Below are positions 7,763-17,890 of a DNA stretch of 64,000 nucleotides, piece by piece. A program made the translations under genes and the position numbers. This DNA comes from Lutibacter oceani (GTDB taxonomy: Bacteria > Bacteroidota > Bacteroidia > Flavobacteriales > Flavobacteriaceae), in contig NZ_QTTQ01000010.1 in the NCBI RefSeq assembly GCF_003384935.1, forward strand, positions 682,001 to 746,000, given 5' to 3'. The notes under the pieces were generated by a model. The model was not told the origin of the DNA, made no database searches, and saw only the letters and a program-made list of their open reading frames with translations. Every line of letters begins with the position of its first letter. Position 1 is the stretch's first letter.

Positions 7763-8812
7763 ATGAGAACAAAAATAATTATCCTATTTGCAATAATATT
7801 TGCACTTCAATTTAATACAACTTATGCTCAAGGGTGTGAAGATGATGCCGGAACAACAGCAACTGCATCAGGAGTTCCTTCAACTAGTAGCTCAACATTT
7901 TTTGGGTATATTCAACCAGAATATGATACACATTTTACCGATCCAAGCTCAAACACTTTTAAATTTAAAAGAGCTCGTTTTGGGGTTCGTGGTAGAGTAA
8001 ACAGATCTTTCTCTTACTATGTAATGTTAGAAACTAGTGATTTTATTGCTTCAGATGGTAATGTTTATTTAATGGACGCTTTTGTTACTTTTGACAAACA
8101 CGAATGGACTAAATTTTCTGTTGGTTCTTTTAAACAACCTTTTGGTTTAGAAGTAACTACAGCTTGCCATAGTTTAACCACTATAGACCGTTCAATTGTT
8201 TCAGATCAATTGGTAGCTCCACAAAGAGATTTAGGTTTAATGATGTTAGGTGGAACAAGTAAAACTAAATTCAGATATTCTGTAGCTTTAATGAATGGTA
8301 CTGGACTAGGGTTAAAAGACAACAATACTAAAAAAGATTTTATTGGTAGAGCTTCTTATAAAGTACTCGATTTTATGACTGTTGGTGGTAGTTTTAGATA
8401 TGGTTACCCAAACAACAATGATAAAGACAGAAAAACTTATGGCGCTGAGGTTGTATTAACATACAATGCACTTAAAGTTCAAGGAGAATACATCCATGAT
8501 GAAGGTGATTATAACAGAGCTGCAGAAGGTGGTTGTGGATCTGTTCCTTTAGAATTAGGTGATACAAGAGCTGGAGCTTATGTTATGGCAACCTATGATG
8601 TAAGTGAAAAATTTCAACCAGTGTTTAAATACGAATATTTTGATCAAGACTTAGATATTAAAAAAATAGGTTATCAGGAAATGATGACAATTGGTGCAAA
8701 TTATTTTATAAATAAAAACACCAGGCTACAAGTAAATTATCAAAATAAAATTGAAACCGGGTTAAGTGTAGATAACGATGCCCTTTTAATGCAATTACAA
8801 GTTAAATTTTAA
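7763..8812 (+). CDS. outer-membrane porin (OprO/OprP-like)
   Basis: A 349-residue beta-barrel protein of the phosphate-selective porin O/P superfamily: signal peptide (residues 1-22, ending TTYAQ), then FFGYIQPEYDTHF, FKRARFGVRGRVNRSFSYYVMLETSD and KFSVGSFKQPFGLE, all typical of this family, with alternating amphipathic strands to a C-terminal aromatic-ended strand (LMQLQVKF). The family name reflects founding members; substrate cannot be inferred from sequence. Its place after two exported rhodaneses and ahead of a Crp regulator suggests anion uptake for the sulfur pathway, for example thiosulfate, but that is inference. A strong terminator follows. Confidence 0.8.
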   Translation: MRTKIIILFAIIFALQFNTTYAQGCEDDAGTTATASGVPSTSSSTFFGYIQPEYDTHFTDPSSNTFKFKRARFGVRGRVNRSFSYYVMLETSDFIASDGNVYLMDAFVTFDKHEWTKFSVGSFKQPFGLEVTTACHSLTTIDRSIVSDQLVAPQRDLGLMMLGGTSKTKFRYSVALMNGTGLGLKDNNTKKDFIGRASYKVLDFMTVGGSFRYGYPNNNDKDRKTYGAEVVLTYNALKVQGEYIHDEGDYNRAAEGGCGSVPLELGDTRAGAYVMATYDVSEKFQPVFKYEYFDQDLDIKKIGYQEMMTIGANYFINKNTRLQVNYQNKIETGLSVDNDALLMQLQVKF

Positions 8813-8835
8813 GAACAGAATACTTTAATTTAATT

Positions 8836-8868
8836 AAAAAACTCCTGATGAAAATCAGGAGTTTTTTT
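8836..8868 (+). terminator. intrinsic terminator after the porin gene
   Basis: The nine-base arms ACTCCTGAT (8841-8849) and ATCAGGAGT (8854-8862) close a four-base loop and are extended by A/T pairs on both sides, with a T run following. It separates the porin transcript from the regulator gene. Confidence 0.9.
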
Positions 8869-8880
8869 ATTCATATTGTG

Positions 8881-8888
8881 TAAATTTG
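8881..8888 (+). promoter_or_regulatory. -7 promoter box of the Crp/Fnr regulator gene
   Basis: TAAATTTG is a perfect match to the Bacteroidota -7 consensus TAnnTTTG, 27 bases before the ATG at 8916. A TTG in the box itself (8886) opens a longer frame but cannot be the start if this box is used. Confidence 0.6.
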
Positions 8889-8915
8889 TTATTCGAGCAT
8901 TTAAATTACAAAATT

Positions 8916-9569
8916 ATGACGAATGATAAAGTTGTTTTACGAGAAAAATTAAATGATTATTACTCATTAATTTTTGAAGATGAATTAATTAATGAAATTA
9001 TTGATGTTGGAATTTTACAAACTATTAAAAGTAACGAACTTTTAATAGACATAGGTGATAAAATGACACATGTTCCCTTAATTTTACAAGGTGCCGTAAA
9101 AATAATTCGAGAAGATAATAATGGAGACGAAATTGCTTTATACTTTTTAGAAAAAGGAGATACCTGCGCAATTTCTTTTATAAACTGTATCAATCAAACT
9201 AAAAGTATGTTTAGAGGTGTTACAGAAAAAGAGACAGAAGGAATCTTTATCCCTGTTAGTAAAATTGATGAATGGCTTATAAAATATAAATCTTGGAGAC
9301 ATTTTATTATTGATTCTTACCATATGCGGTTAATAGAAATGGTTGAATCTATTGATAGTTTAGCTTTTATGAAATTGGATGACAGGTTGCATAAATATTT
9401 AACAGACAAGGTTAAAATAATGAAAGACAACACTTTAATTATTACTCATCAAGAAATTGCTGATGATATTAATACGTCTCGGGTTGTTGTATCCAGATTA
9501 CTTAAAATTCTTGAAAAAGAGGGTAAAATTAAAATTAGACGTAACAGAATTATAATTGACCATATATAA
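8916..9569 (+). CDS. Crp/Fnr-family transcriptional regulator
   Basis: A 217-residue regulator with an N-terminal cyclic-nucleotide-binding-type beta-roll (about 10-125) and a C-terminal winged helix (about 155-215; THQEIADDINTSRVVVSRLLKILEKEG). I chose ATG 8916 over the in-frame TTG at 8886 because the TTG lies inside the -7 box. The recognition helix reads SRVVVSR where Crp has SRETVGR, so the base-reading glutamate is a valine and target specificity should differ. Cysteines 84 and 91 (CAISFINC) could be redox or sulfur sensing, though this pair also occurs in relatives. Lying between the two sulfur operons, it is the best candidate regulator of both. Confidence 0.85.
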   Translation: MTNDKVVLREKLNDYYSLIFEDELINEIIDVGILQTIKSNELLIDIGDKMTHVPLILQGAVKIIREDNNGDEIALYFLEKGDTCAISFINCINQTKSMFRGVTEKETEGIFIPVSKIDEWLIKYKSWRHFIIDSYHMRLIEMVESIDSLAFMKLDDRLHKYLTDKVKIMKDNTLIITHQEIADDINTSRVVVSRLLKILEKEGKIKIRRNRIIIDHI

Positions 9570-9590
9570 TTTTAGTTTAAAATTTTAAGC

Positions 9591-11597
<2,007 letters not shown>

Positions 11598-11685
11598 TCA
11601 CTTTTTACTGGGCTAAAAGTAATCATATTTTTTATAATTTTTAACTTTTAAATAAGGTGATTATCTTCCAAATTTACAAGCATAA

Positions 11686-11703
11686 ATGTAACTAAGGTTA
11701 CAT
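11686..11703. promoter_or_regulatory. perfect 18-base palindromic operator, Crp/Fnr geometry
   Basis: ATGTAAC-TAAG-GTTACAT has seven-base perfect arms and a four-base spacer. Related half-sites with the same spacing occur upstream of the exported rhodaneses. It lies 103 bases before the SQR start codon. Binding by the Crp/Fnr protein encoded at 8916-9569 is inferred from geometry and neighbourhood. Confidence 0.6.
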
Positions 11704-11708
11704 ATTAA

Positions 11709-11733
11709 AATGATTAATATCATATTAATCATT
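11709..11733. promoter_or_regulatory. second palindrome upstream of the SQR operon
   Basis: A 25-base inverted repeat with 12-base arms around one central base (core TGATTAATATCATATTAATCA) directly follows the first operator. It is AT-rich, so a secondary role as cruciform or chance cannot be excluded. A weak -7 box match TAACTTTA (11746-11753) lies just downstream, placing the repeat in the usual activator/-33 region. Confidence 0.45.
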
Positions 11734-11805
11734 ATGCAACTATAGTAACTTTACTGTGTAATTAAAGATACACAAATAACAATTTACACATATAAATAGT
11801 TACAT

Positions 11806-13056
11806 ATGAAAAACTTACTAATTTTAGGCGCTGGTACTTCAGGAACAATGATGGCAAATCACTTAAGGTCTAAACTCTACCTTAATGAATGGAAAATTAC
11901 TATTGTTGATCAGTATAAAACTCATTACTATCAACCTGGTTTTTTATTTTTACCTTTTGATACTTATACAGAAAAGCAAGTAAAAAAAGTTGGAAAGAAA
12001 TTTATACCTAAAGATGTAATTTACATTCAAAAGAAAATTGAACAAATTTTCCCAGAAGAAAATAAAGTACAACTGGAAGATGAAACTTTAGACTATGATG
12101 TGCTTATTGTTGCAACAGGATCTAAAATTGCTCCTGAAGAAACTGAAGGATTAGTTGGTCCTCTTTGGAAAAAAGACATCTTTGATTTTTACACTTTTGA
12201 AGGATCTTTAGCTTTGCGAAATAAACTTAGAGATTGGGAAGGTGGAAAATTAGTAGTTCATATTACTGAAATGCCAATAAAATGTCCTGTTGCACCTCTA
12301 GAATTTGCATTTTTAGCAGATTCATATTTTAGAGAAAAAGGAATGAGAGACAAGGTTGAAATTACTTATGTTACTCCACTAACAGGTGCTTTTACAAAAC
12401 CAACTTGTTCTACCGCCCTATCATATCTTTTAAAAGAAAAAGGGATTCACATGGAATCTGATTTTGCAATAGAACACGTAGATAATGATACAAAGGAAAT
12501 TGTAGATTATGAAGATAGAAGAATTCCTTTTGATTTACTTGTAACAATCCCAACAAATATGGGTGATGAAGTTATTGAAAAATCCGGTTTAGGAGATGAT
12601 TTAAATTTTATACCAACAGATCATAATACGTTACAATCTTTAGCACATGAAAATATTTTTGTAATTGGTGATGCAACTAATGTTCCAGCTTCAAAAGCAG
12701 GTTCAGTAGCACATTTTGAGGCTGAAACTTTAACTGATAATATACTTTTATATATTGATGGATATCCATTAAAAAAAGAATTTGATGGGCACGCAAACTG
12801 CTTTATTGAAACTGGGAATAAGAAAGCCTTATTAATTGATTTTAATTACGTAACAGAACCAGTTCATGGTACTTTTCCATTCTCAAAAATTGGCCCCCTA
12901 AAATTATTAAAAGAAAGTGTTTTCAACCACTGGGGAAAATTAGCATTTAGATGGATTTACTGGAATATGTTATTAAAGGGAATTCCAATTCCTTTTGTAC
13001 ATAGAAATATGAGCTTTAAAGGTAAAGTTTTTGATATAAAACCAGAAAATAAATAA
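11806..13056 (+). CDS. sulfide:quinone oxidoreductase-like flavoprotein
   Basis: FAD-dependent oxidoreductase of the SQR family, which oxidises sulfide and passes electrons to quinone. The 416-residue protein has the Rossmann motif GAGTSGTMMANHL (about 8), the second-domain motif VIVATGSK (about 100) and the FAD motif FVIGDATNVPASKAGSVAHFEAE (about 285). Cysteines relevant to sulfide chemistry are present: 160 in IKCPVAP, 201 in KPTCSTA and 332 in ANCFIETG. The C-terminal region has amphipathic/hydrophobic stretches that would suit peripheral membrane binding. It leads a three-gene operon with TusE/DsrC- and DsrE-like proteins. A related NADH dehydrogenase-type function is less likely because of the cysteines. 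Confidence 0.85.
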   Translation: MKNLLILGAGTSGTMMANHLRSKLYLNEWKITIVDQYKTHYYQPGFLFLPFDTYTEKQVKKVGKKFIPKDVIYIQKKIEQIFPEENKVQLEDETLDYDVLIVATGSKIAPEETEGLVGPLWKKDIFDFYTFEGSLALRNKLRDWEGGKLVVHITEMPIKCPVAPLEFAFLADSYFREKGMRDKVEITYVTPLTGAFTKPTCSTALSYLLKEKGIHMESDFAIEHVDNDTKEIVDYEDRRIPFDLLVTIPTNMGDEVIEKSGLGDDLNFIPTDHNTLQSLAHENIFVIGDATNVPASKAGSVAHFEAETLTDNILLYIDGYPLKKEFDGHANCFIETGNKKALLIDFNYVTEPVHGTFPFSKIGPLKLLKESVFNHWGKLAFRWIYWNMLLKGIPIPFVHRNMSFKGKVFDIKPENK

Positions 13057-13085
13057 TTATAAACTAAATAAAACAACTTAATATT

Positions 13086-13397
13086 ATGTCAGTAAAAACA
13101 ATAGCAGGAGTAGCTGTAAACGTCTCAGAAGATGGTTACTTAGAAGATATGACTCAATGGAACGAAGAAATAGCAAAAGAAATAGCAAAAGAAATTGGAA
13201 TAGAATTAACACCAAAACACTTTGAAGTAATTAAGTATTTACGCGAAAAAACTGAGGCTAAAGAAGCTTTAACAATTAGAAAAGTTGGAAAATCAGGTAT
13301 TGTTGATATTAAAGAATTGTATAAATTGTTTCCAAAGGGACCATTGAAATTCTCATCAAAAATTGCAGGAATTCCAAAACCAACTAGCTGTATATAA
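13086..13397 (+). CDS. TusE/DsrC-family sulfur relay protein, single-cysteine type
   Basis: Small sulfur-carrier protein of the DsrC/TusE/DsvC family. The 103 residues follow the family (YLEDMTQWNEEIAKEIAKEIGIELTPKHFEVIKYLR) and end in the flexible arm AGIPKPTSCI with the conserved penultimate cysteine 102. The second arm cysteine of true dissimilatory DsrC, about ten residues earlier, is missing (the stretch reads KFSSKI), so it is of the TusE/DsrC-like type that carries a persulfide rather than a trisulfide. No dsrAB or tusBCD are in view. Its place after the flavoprotein gene suggests it accepts sulfane sulfur generated from sulfide. Confidence 0.85.
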   Translation: MSVKTIAGVAVNVSEDGYLEDMTQWNEEIAKEIAKEIGIELTPKHFEVIKYLREKTEAKEALTIRKVGKSGIVDIKELYKLFPKGPLKFSSKIAGIPKPTSCI

Positions 13398-13441
13398 AGC
13401 ACTAAACTAGTTTAATTTATAAAATATTAAAATTTAAAAAA

Positions 13442-13942
13442 ATGAGTACTGAAAAAAAACCTTTAGAAAAAGTTTGCTTAATATGTGCCAAAGGAAGTTT
13501 AGAAGACGTTTATGCTAGTTTAGTAATGGCTAATGGAGCGGTTATGGAAGGTATTGAAACCAAATTGTTTTTTACTTTTTTTGGTTTAGACGGAATTACT
13601 AAAAAAGCAATGAACCATTTACATACTGCAACAACTGGTAACCCAGCAATGCGTATGCCAGGCGGATTGCCTTTTCCAACAATGTTAGGTGGACTTCCAG
13701 GTGTTGAATCTGCGGTTTCAAGTATGATGCGTAAACAAATGGAAGCATTAGATATGCCTCCTGTAGATGAATTTTTAGAAATGATAACTGCCGGTGGTGG
13801 TGAAATTTTTGCGTGTAAATTAGCAGTTGATATGTTTAAACTTGAAAAAGAAGATTTATCAGACGAAGTATCTGATATTATAACAATTGGTGAATTTTAT
13901 GAAATGTGTGATGGTGACAGAACACAAATTATATTTACTTAA
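13442..13942 (+). CDS. DsrE/DsrF/DrsH-family protein (DsrE2-like)
   Basis: A 166-residue DsrE2-like sulfur carrier. Visible landmarks are VCLICAKGSLEDVYASLVMANGA with cysteines 12 and 15, FFTFFGLDGI near residue 43, the methionine/glycine-rich MPGGLPFPTMLGGLPG, and IFACKLAVDMF with cysteine 125, the position of the persulfide-carrying cysteine in DsrE2 proteins. Cysteine 156 is additional. Family members pass sulfane sulfur to TusA or DsrC-type partners, and the neighbour here is a TusE/DsrC-like protein. It is the last gene of the operon, followed by a shared terminator with the convergent EamA gene. Confidence 0.85.
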   Translation: MSTEKKPLEKVCLICAKGSLEDVYASLVMANGAVMEGIETKLFFTFFGLDGITKKAMNHLHTATTGNPAMRMPGGLPFPTMLGGLPGVESAVSSMMRKQMEALDMPPVDEFLEMITAGGGEIFACKLAVDMFKLEKEDLSDEVSDIITIGEFYEMCDGDRTQIIFT

Positions 13943-13960
13943 AAAAGATTTAAATAAAAA

Positions 13961-13990
13961 AAAAGCTGAAACAAAATGTTTCAGCTTTTT
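13961..13990. terminator. bidirectional terminator between DsrE2-like and EamA genes
   Basis: Fourteen-base arms with core AGCTGAAACA / TGTTTCAGCT close an AAA loop, flanked by A and T runs. It serves the convergent genes ending at 13942 and 13993. Confidence 0.88.
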
Positions 13991-13992
13991 TT

Positions 13993-14892
13993 TTAAACTC
14001 TAAACTTTTTAAACCTACCCAAGGCAATTAATAAAAGCCCTAAAATTGTTACTATTCCTCCTGCTAATGCAATAACCGGAGGAAATTGATTAAAATAAAG
14101 ATACGACCCCAACAAAACAAACAGCCCTTTTGTACTTGCAATAATAGCTCTTCTAGAAAGTGGAATATATTGTAATGCTAAATACCCGGAAATAACTGTT
14201 AAAAAAGGTCCCAAAAGAGAACCTATAAAAATATTTCTAACCGCCCTGGTTGAAATAACTAATGAATCATTCAAAAAATTTAAAGCTAAAATTGAAAAAA
14301 TTAAAAGGAATAAACTCCTATTAACAGTTAAGATAATTGGGTTTATTTTTTTTATCTTTTTTTTAATAATTACAGCACTAATTGCTGCAAAAGAACTTGA
14401 GTAAAGTACGTATTGAGAGCCATTAATAAACATATTTTTAAAATTTGTATTTGGTTTATAGCTAATAATAAAAGCTCCTAACAAAGCCAAAATCATTCCA
14501 ACAAATTCGATTTTAGAAAAACGCTCCTGAAGTAATATAAAACTTAATATTATTATAAATACTGGAGAAATATTTCCGATAAAAGAAACAATTGTTGGGT
14601 TTGAGATAGTATGTATTGCTTTAAAAAAATAATAGGTTCCTATAACTTCAATAAAACCTAAGAAAATTAAAACTAAATAACATGTACCAGAAAGTTCTTT
14701 AAAAGACTTAAATACATTTTTATATATACCATAAATTAAAATCCAAATTAAACCAAATGAAAACCAATAAACTCCAAATTGAGCTAAACTAACTTCTGTT
14801 AAAGCAGCTTTACTAAAAATATATACATTGGAAACTGCAATTACGGAAATCAACGCCCATAAAAATCCTTTAACTGAATTTGAAATTTTCAT
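13993..14892 (-). CDS. EamA/DMT-family transporter
   Basis: A 299-residue permease of the drug/metabolite transporter superfamily. About ten hydrophobic segments are visible in two repeats; the second repeat repeats the EamA pattern (ISAVIIKKKIKKINPIILTVNR; LALQYIPLSRRAIIASTKGLFVLLGSYLYF). The C-terminus ends in a short basic tail (ALGRFKKFRV), which fits the cytoplasmic C-terminus of the family. Substrate is unknown. It stands alone between two terminators, with no operon partner to suggest its cargo. Confidence 0.85.
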   Translation of the reverse strand: MKISNSVKGFLWALISVIAVSNVYIFSKAALTEVSLAQFGVYWFSFGLIWILIYGIYKNVFKSFKELSGTCYLVLIFLGFIEVIGTYYFFKAIHTISNPTIVSFIGNISPVFIIILSFILLQERFSKIEFVGMILALLGAFIISYKPNTNFKNMFINGSQYVLYSSSFAAISAVIIKKKIKKINPIILTVNRSLFLLIFSILALNFLNDSLVISTRAVRNIFIGSLLGPFLTVISGYLALQYIPLSRRAIIASTKGLFVLLGSYLYFNQFPPVIALAGGIVTILGLLLIALGRFKKFRV

Positions 14893-14966
14893 TTAATAAA
14901 GTTAAAACTATAACCGTTGGTATAGTGCTACTTATGTTGCTGAAAATATTAAAAATATCTATAAAT

Positions 14967-14997
14967 AAAAAAACCTCTCAAATTAATGAAAGGCTTT
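14967..14997 (-). terminator. intrinsic terminator of htrA
   Basis: Read on the minus strand, AAAGCCTTTC pairs with GAGAGGTTTT across an eight-base loop with two G-T pairs, and Ts follow. It lies 21 bases beyond the htrA stop. Confidence 0.65.
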
Positions 14998-15017
14998 AAT
15001 AAAAATCAACCAAACAA

Positions 15018-16427
15018 TTATCTAAATATATAACGTTCTAATTCCCCTTCTAAATTAAGCATTTCTATTCGGAGAACTTCCCCTTCAGTTTTTGTGGAAA
15101 TCACTTCATTAACATCATCTACAGAATAAACCTTTCTACCATTAATTGAGGTAATTATATACCCCTTTTTAATATTATACGATAACAATTCTTTATTAGT
15201 AATACCCGTAATTTTTACTCCGTTTTCAATTTTAAGTTTTTTCAATTCTTTTGCATCTAAATTCTTCAATTCTAAACCTAGTGAATTTACTACAGTAATT
15301 TCGTTTTTACTTAAAACTACATTGGTTGTCATTTCTTTACCATTTCTAACAAACAAAACTTTAATAGTATCTCCCGGTCTTTTTGTATTTAAAAATCCTG
15401 TTAAATCGGCAAACGATGTAATTTTAACTCCATCAACATTTATAATTACATCATCTTTTTGCAAACCAGCTATATCAGCTCCAGATTTTTCAATAACACT
15501 TGCAATATAAAACCCTTCTGACAAATCTAAATCTAAATTTTCAGCAACTTTTCCGTTTAACTCACCTCCCTGAACACCTAAAATAGCCTTTTGAACATTT
15601 CCGAATTCCATTAAATCTTCAATAACTTTTTTAGCAATATTAGAAGGAACCGCAAAAGAATACCCAATAAAAGAGCCCGTTCTAGTAGATATTGCTGTAT
15701 TAATTCCTATTAACTCTCCTCTAATATTTACTAACGCTCCACCACTATTTCCAGGGTTTACAGCAGCATCTGTTTGTATAAACGAATCTGTAATTCCTCC
15801 ATTACCTTCTAAATCCCTTCCTTTAGCACTTATTATTCCTGCAGTTACAGTTGAAGTTAAATTATAAGGATTCCCAACTGCCAAAACCCATTCTCCAACC
15901 TTAATATTATCAGAGTTTGCAAATGTTATATATGGTAATTTTTTCTCATCAATTTTAAGCAGTGCAATATCATTAATAGCGTCAGTACCAACTAGATTAG
16001 CTTTATAAACCTTTTTATTATTTAAAGTTACATCAATATCTGTTGCGCCTTTAACAACATGATTATTTGTAATTATATAACCATCAGAAGAAAAAATAAC
16101 TCCGCTTCCTGTTCCTATCTGTGAATATTGTTTTGTTCCACTCCCCTGCCCATAAAAGAACTCTGCAAAAGGATCCCTAATTGTTTTATAAGAAGTATTT
16201 TTTACATGAACAACAGCATTTAATGTTTTCTCTGCTGCAACTGTAAAATCTGTATTTTCTATGGATGCTCCAACTAAATTTGTATAATTTGCTGCAACTG
16301 TAACAGGTTTAGATTCTGTAGCTTTTTCAATTACTACTTGCGGCTTTTCTATAAATAATTTATAAGCACCTAAAGTTAATGTGCCTCCTAAAGCCGAAAA
16401 AAGGACAATACTTATTATTTTTTTCAT
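15018..16427 (-). CDS. HtrA/DegP-family periplasmic serine protease
   Basis: Trypsin-like protease/chaperone for misfolded envelope proteins. I chose ATG 16427 (469 residues; MKKIISIVLFSALGGTLTLG signal anchor) over the upstream GTG at 16451, which would put eight polar residues before the signal. The triad is His123 (ITNNHVVKGA), Asp153 (NDIALLKID) and Ser228 (NPGNSGGAL). Two C-terminal PDZ domains follow (about 265-365 and 380-469), the first with the peptide-binding start AILGVQGGEL. It is divergent from dapF, with 161 bases between. No stress-promoter motif is recognisable to me. Confidence 0.93.
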   Translation of the reverse strand: MKKIISIVLFSALGGTLTLGAYKLFIEKPQVVIEKATESKPVTVAANYTNLVGASIENTDFTVAAEKTLNAVVHVKNTSYKTIRDPFAEFFYGQGSGTKQYSQIGTGSGVIFSSDGYIITNNHVVKGATDIDVTLNNKKVYKANLVGTDAINDIALLKIDEKKLPYITFANSDNIKVGEWVLAVGNPYNLTSTVTAGIISAKGRDLEGNGGITDSFIQTDAAVNPGNSGGALVNIRGELIGINTAISTRTGSFIGYSFAVPSNIAKKVIEDLMEFGNVQKAILGVQGGELNGKVAENLDLDLSEGFYIASVIEKSGADIAGLQKDDVIINVDGVKITSFADLTGFLNTKRPGDTIKVLFVRNGKEMTTNVVLSKNEITVVNSLGLELKNLDAKELKKLKIENGVKITGITNKELLSYNIKKGYIITSINGRKVYSVDDVNEVISTKTEGEVLRIEMLNLEGELERYIFR

Positions 16428-16575
16428 TGTATATATTTTTTTAATTAACACTCAAAATTATAATATTATTATATTCAAAAAAATGCTTTAACGCTTTATT
16501 AACGCTCATTTAACCAATTTTAACATTTAGTGATTTTACATTAAATTTTTATAAAAAAAACTATTCTGAATTTAC

Positions 16576-16583
16576 TACATTTG
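16576..16583 (+). promoter_or_regulatory. -7 promoter box of dapF, adjacent to the start codon
   Basis: TACATTTG fits TAnnTTTG and ends five bases before the ATG. With the usual distance from box to transcription start, the mRNA would be leaderless or nearly so. Confidence 0.65.
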
Positions 16584-16588
16584 CACTA

Positions 16589-17368
16589 ATGAGTTTACAC
16601 TTTTACAAATATCAGGGTACTGGAAATGATTTTATTATGATAGATAATAGAAGCCTTTCTTTTAAAAAAACAAACACAGATTTAATTAATAAATTGTGCG
16701 ATAGACGTTTTGGAATAGGTGCTGATGGCTTAATTTTACTTGAACCTTCTGAATTAGCAGATTTTAAAATGATTTATTTTAATGCCGATGGAAATGAAGG
16801 TAGTATGTGTGGTAATGGAGGAAGATGTATTGTTGCTTTTGCAAAACAATTAAATATTATTAAAAATGAAACCACTTTTGATGCTGTTGATGGATTGCAT
16901 TATGCGACTATAAAAGAAGGTATTGTTAGTCTTAAAATGATTAACGTAAAATCAATTGAAAACTCAAATTCACATTCATTTTTAAATACTGGATCTCCAC
17001 ACCATATAAGTTTTTCTGAAAATATTGATAAAATAAATGTAAAAGAATTAGGCGCTGAAATTAGGTATGGAGCCCCGTATTTTAATGAAGGTACCAATGT
17101 TAATTTTGCTGAAAAAATAAGTGACAATTCTTTTAAAGTTAGAACCTATGAACGTGGAGTTGAAGATGAAACTTTAGCCTGTGGAACTGGTGTTACAGCT
17201 GTAGCAATTGCAGCCCATAATACACGTTTAACCAACAACAATTCCATTAATATTAAGGTGTTAGGCGGTGATTTAGAAGTTTCCTTTGATAAAGAAAATG
17301 ACACTTATAAAAATGTGTTTTTAAAAGGACCCGCTATGTTTGTTTTTGAAGGATATATTTCGATTTAA
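16589..17368 (+). CDS. dapF: diaminopimelate epimerase
   Basis: Converts LL- to meso-diaminopimelate for lysine and peptidoglycan synthesis. The 259-residue protein begins with the family's FYKYQGTGNDFIMID and has both catalytic cysteines: Cys74 in MCGNGGRC and the partner in ETLACGTGV near residue 198. Each lies in one half of the pseudo-symmetric fold. Length is slightly short but normal for Bacteroidota. It heads a three-gene group with a one-base overlap to an acetyltransferase gene and then mltG, so cell-wall synthesis and remodelling appear co-transcribed. Confidence 0.97.
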   Translation: MSLHFYKYQGTGNDFIMIDNRSLSFKKTNTDLINKLCDRRFGIGADGLILLEPSELADFKMIYFNADGNEGSMCGNGGRCIVAFAKQLNIIKNETTFDAVDGLHYATIKEGIVSLKMINVKSIENSNSHSFLNTGSPHHISFSENIDKINVKELGAEIRYGAPYFNEGTNVNFAEKISDNSFKVRTYERGVEDETLACGTGVTAVAIAAHNTRLTNNNSINIKVLGGDLEVSFDKENDTYKNVFLKGPAMFVFEGYISI

Positions 17369-17889
17369 TGGCTACATTAATTGGTGAAAATATTATATTA
17401 CGTGCTTTAGAACCTGAAGATTTAAACTTTTTATTTTCTACTGAAAACAACGAAAGTTTTTGGGAAATTAGTAATACACAACTACCTTTTTCAAAATACA
17501 TTCTTAAAAAATATATTGAAAACGCACATCAGGATATTTATGAAGCGAAACAATACAGATTTGTAATTTGTAATTATAACAACAATCCTGTTGGTATGAT
17601 AGATTTATTTAATTTTAACCCTCAGCATAACAGAGTTGGAGTTGGTATTTTATTATTACCTGAATATCAAAATAATGGGTTTGGTTTTGAAGCCTTAAAA
17701 CTAATAATTGAATATGCTTTTATGCATTTAAACGTGCACCAACTATTTGCAAATATCACTTCTGATAACCTTAAAAGTATTTCTCTTTTTGAAAAATTCA
17801 ATTTTAAACAAGTTGGAATTAAAAAAGATTGGATTTTTTCAAATTCAACTTATAAAGATGAAATCTTATATCAATTAATTAAACCTTAA
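17368..17889 (+). CDS. GNAT-family N-acetyltransferase (RimJ/RimL type)
   Basis: A 173-residue acetyltransferase of the RimJ/RimL-like group. It starts with the typical LIGENIILRALEPEDLNFLF, and the acetyl-CoA loop region reads VGVGILLLPEYQNNGFGFEALKLIIEYAF, followed by HQLFANITSDNLKSISLFEKFNF. Its start codon overlaps the dapF stop by one base and mltG follows after one base, so it is in a tight operon. The acceptor amine is not predictable; relatives modify ribosomal proteins, amino acids or polyamines. Confidence 0.9.
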   Translation: MATLIGENIILRALEPEDLNFLFSTENNESFWEISNTQLPFSKYILKKYIENAHQDIYEAKQYRFVICNYNNNPVGMIDLFNFNPQHNRVGVGILLLPEYQNNGFGFEALKLIIEYAFMHLNVHQLFANITSDNLKSISLFEKFNFKQVGIKKDWIFSNSTYKDEILYQLIKP

Positions 17890-17890
17890 T

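Noticed and set aside
8886-8915. Alternative TTG start for the Crp/Fnr gene, adding ten residues
   Set aside because: The TTG is part of the perfect -7 box TAAATTTG, so it would not be transcribed; ATG 8916 gives a normal family N-terminus.
16428-16451. GTG start for htrA eight codons upstream
   Set aside because: It would place extra residues before a typical signal sequence; ATG 16427 fits better.
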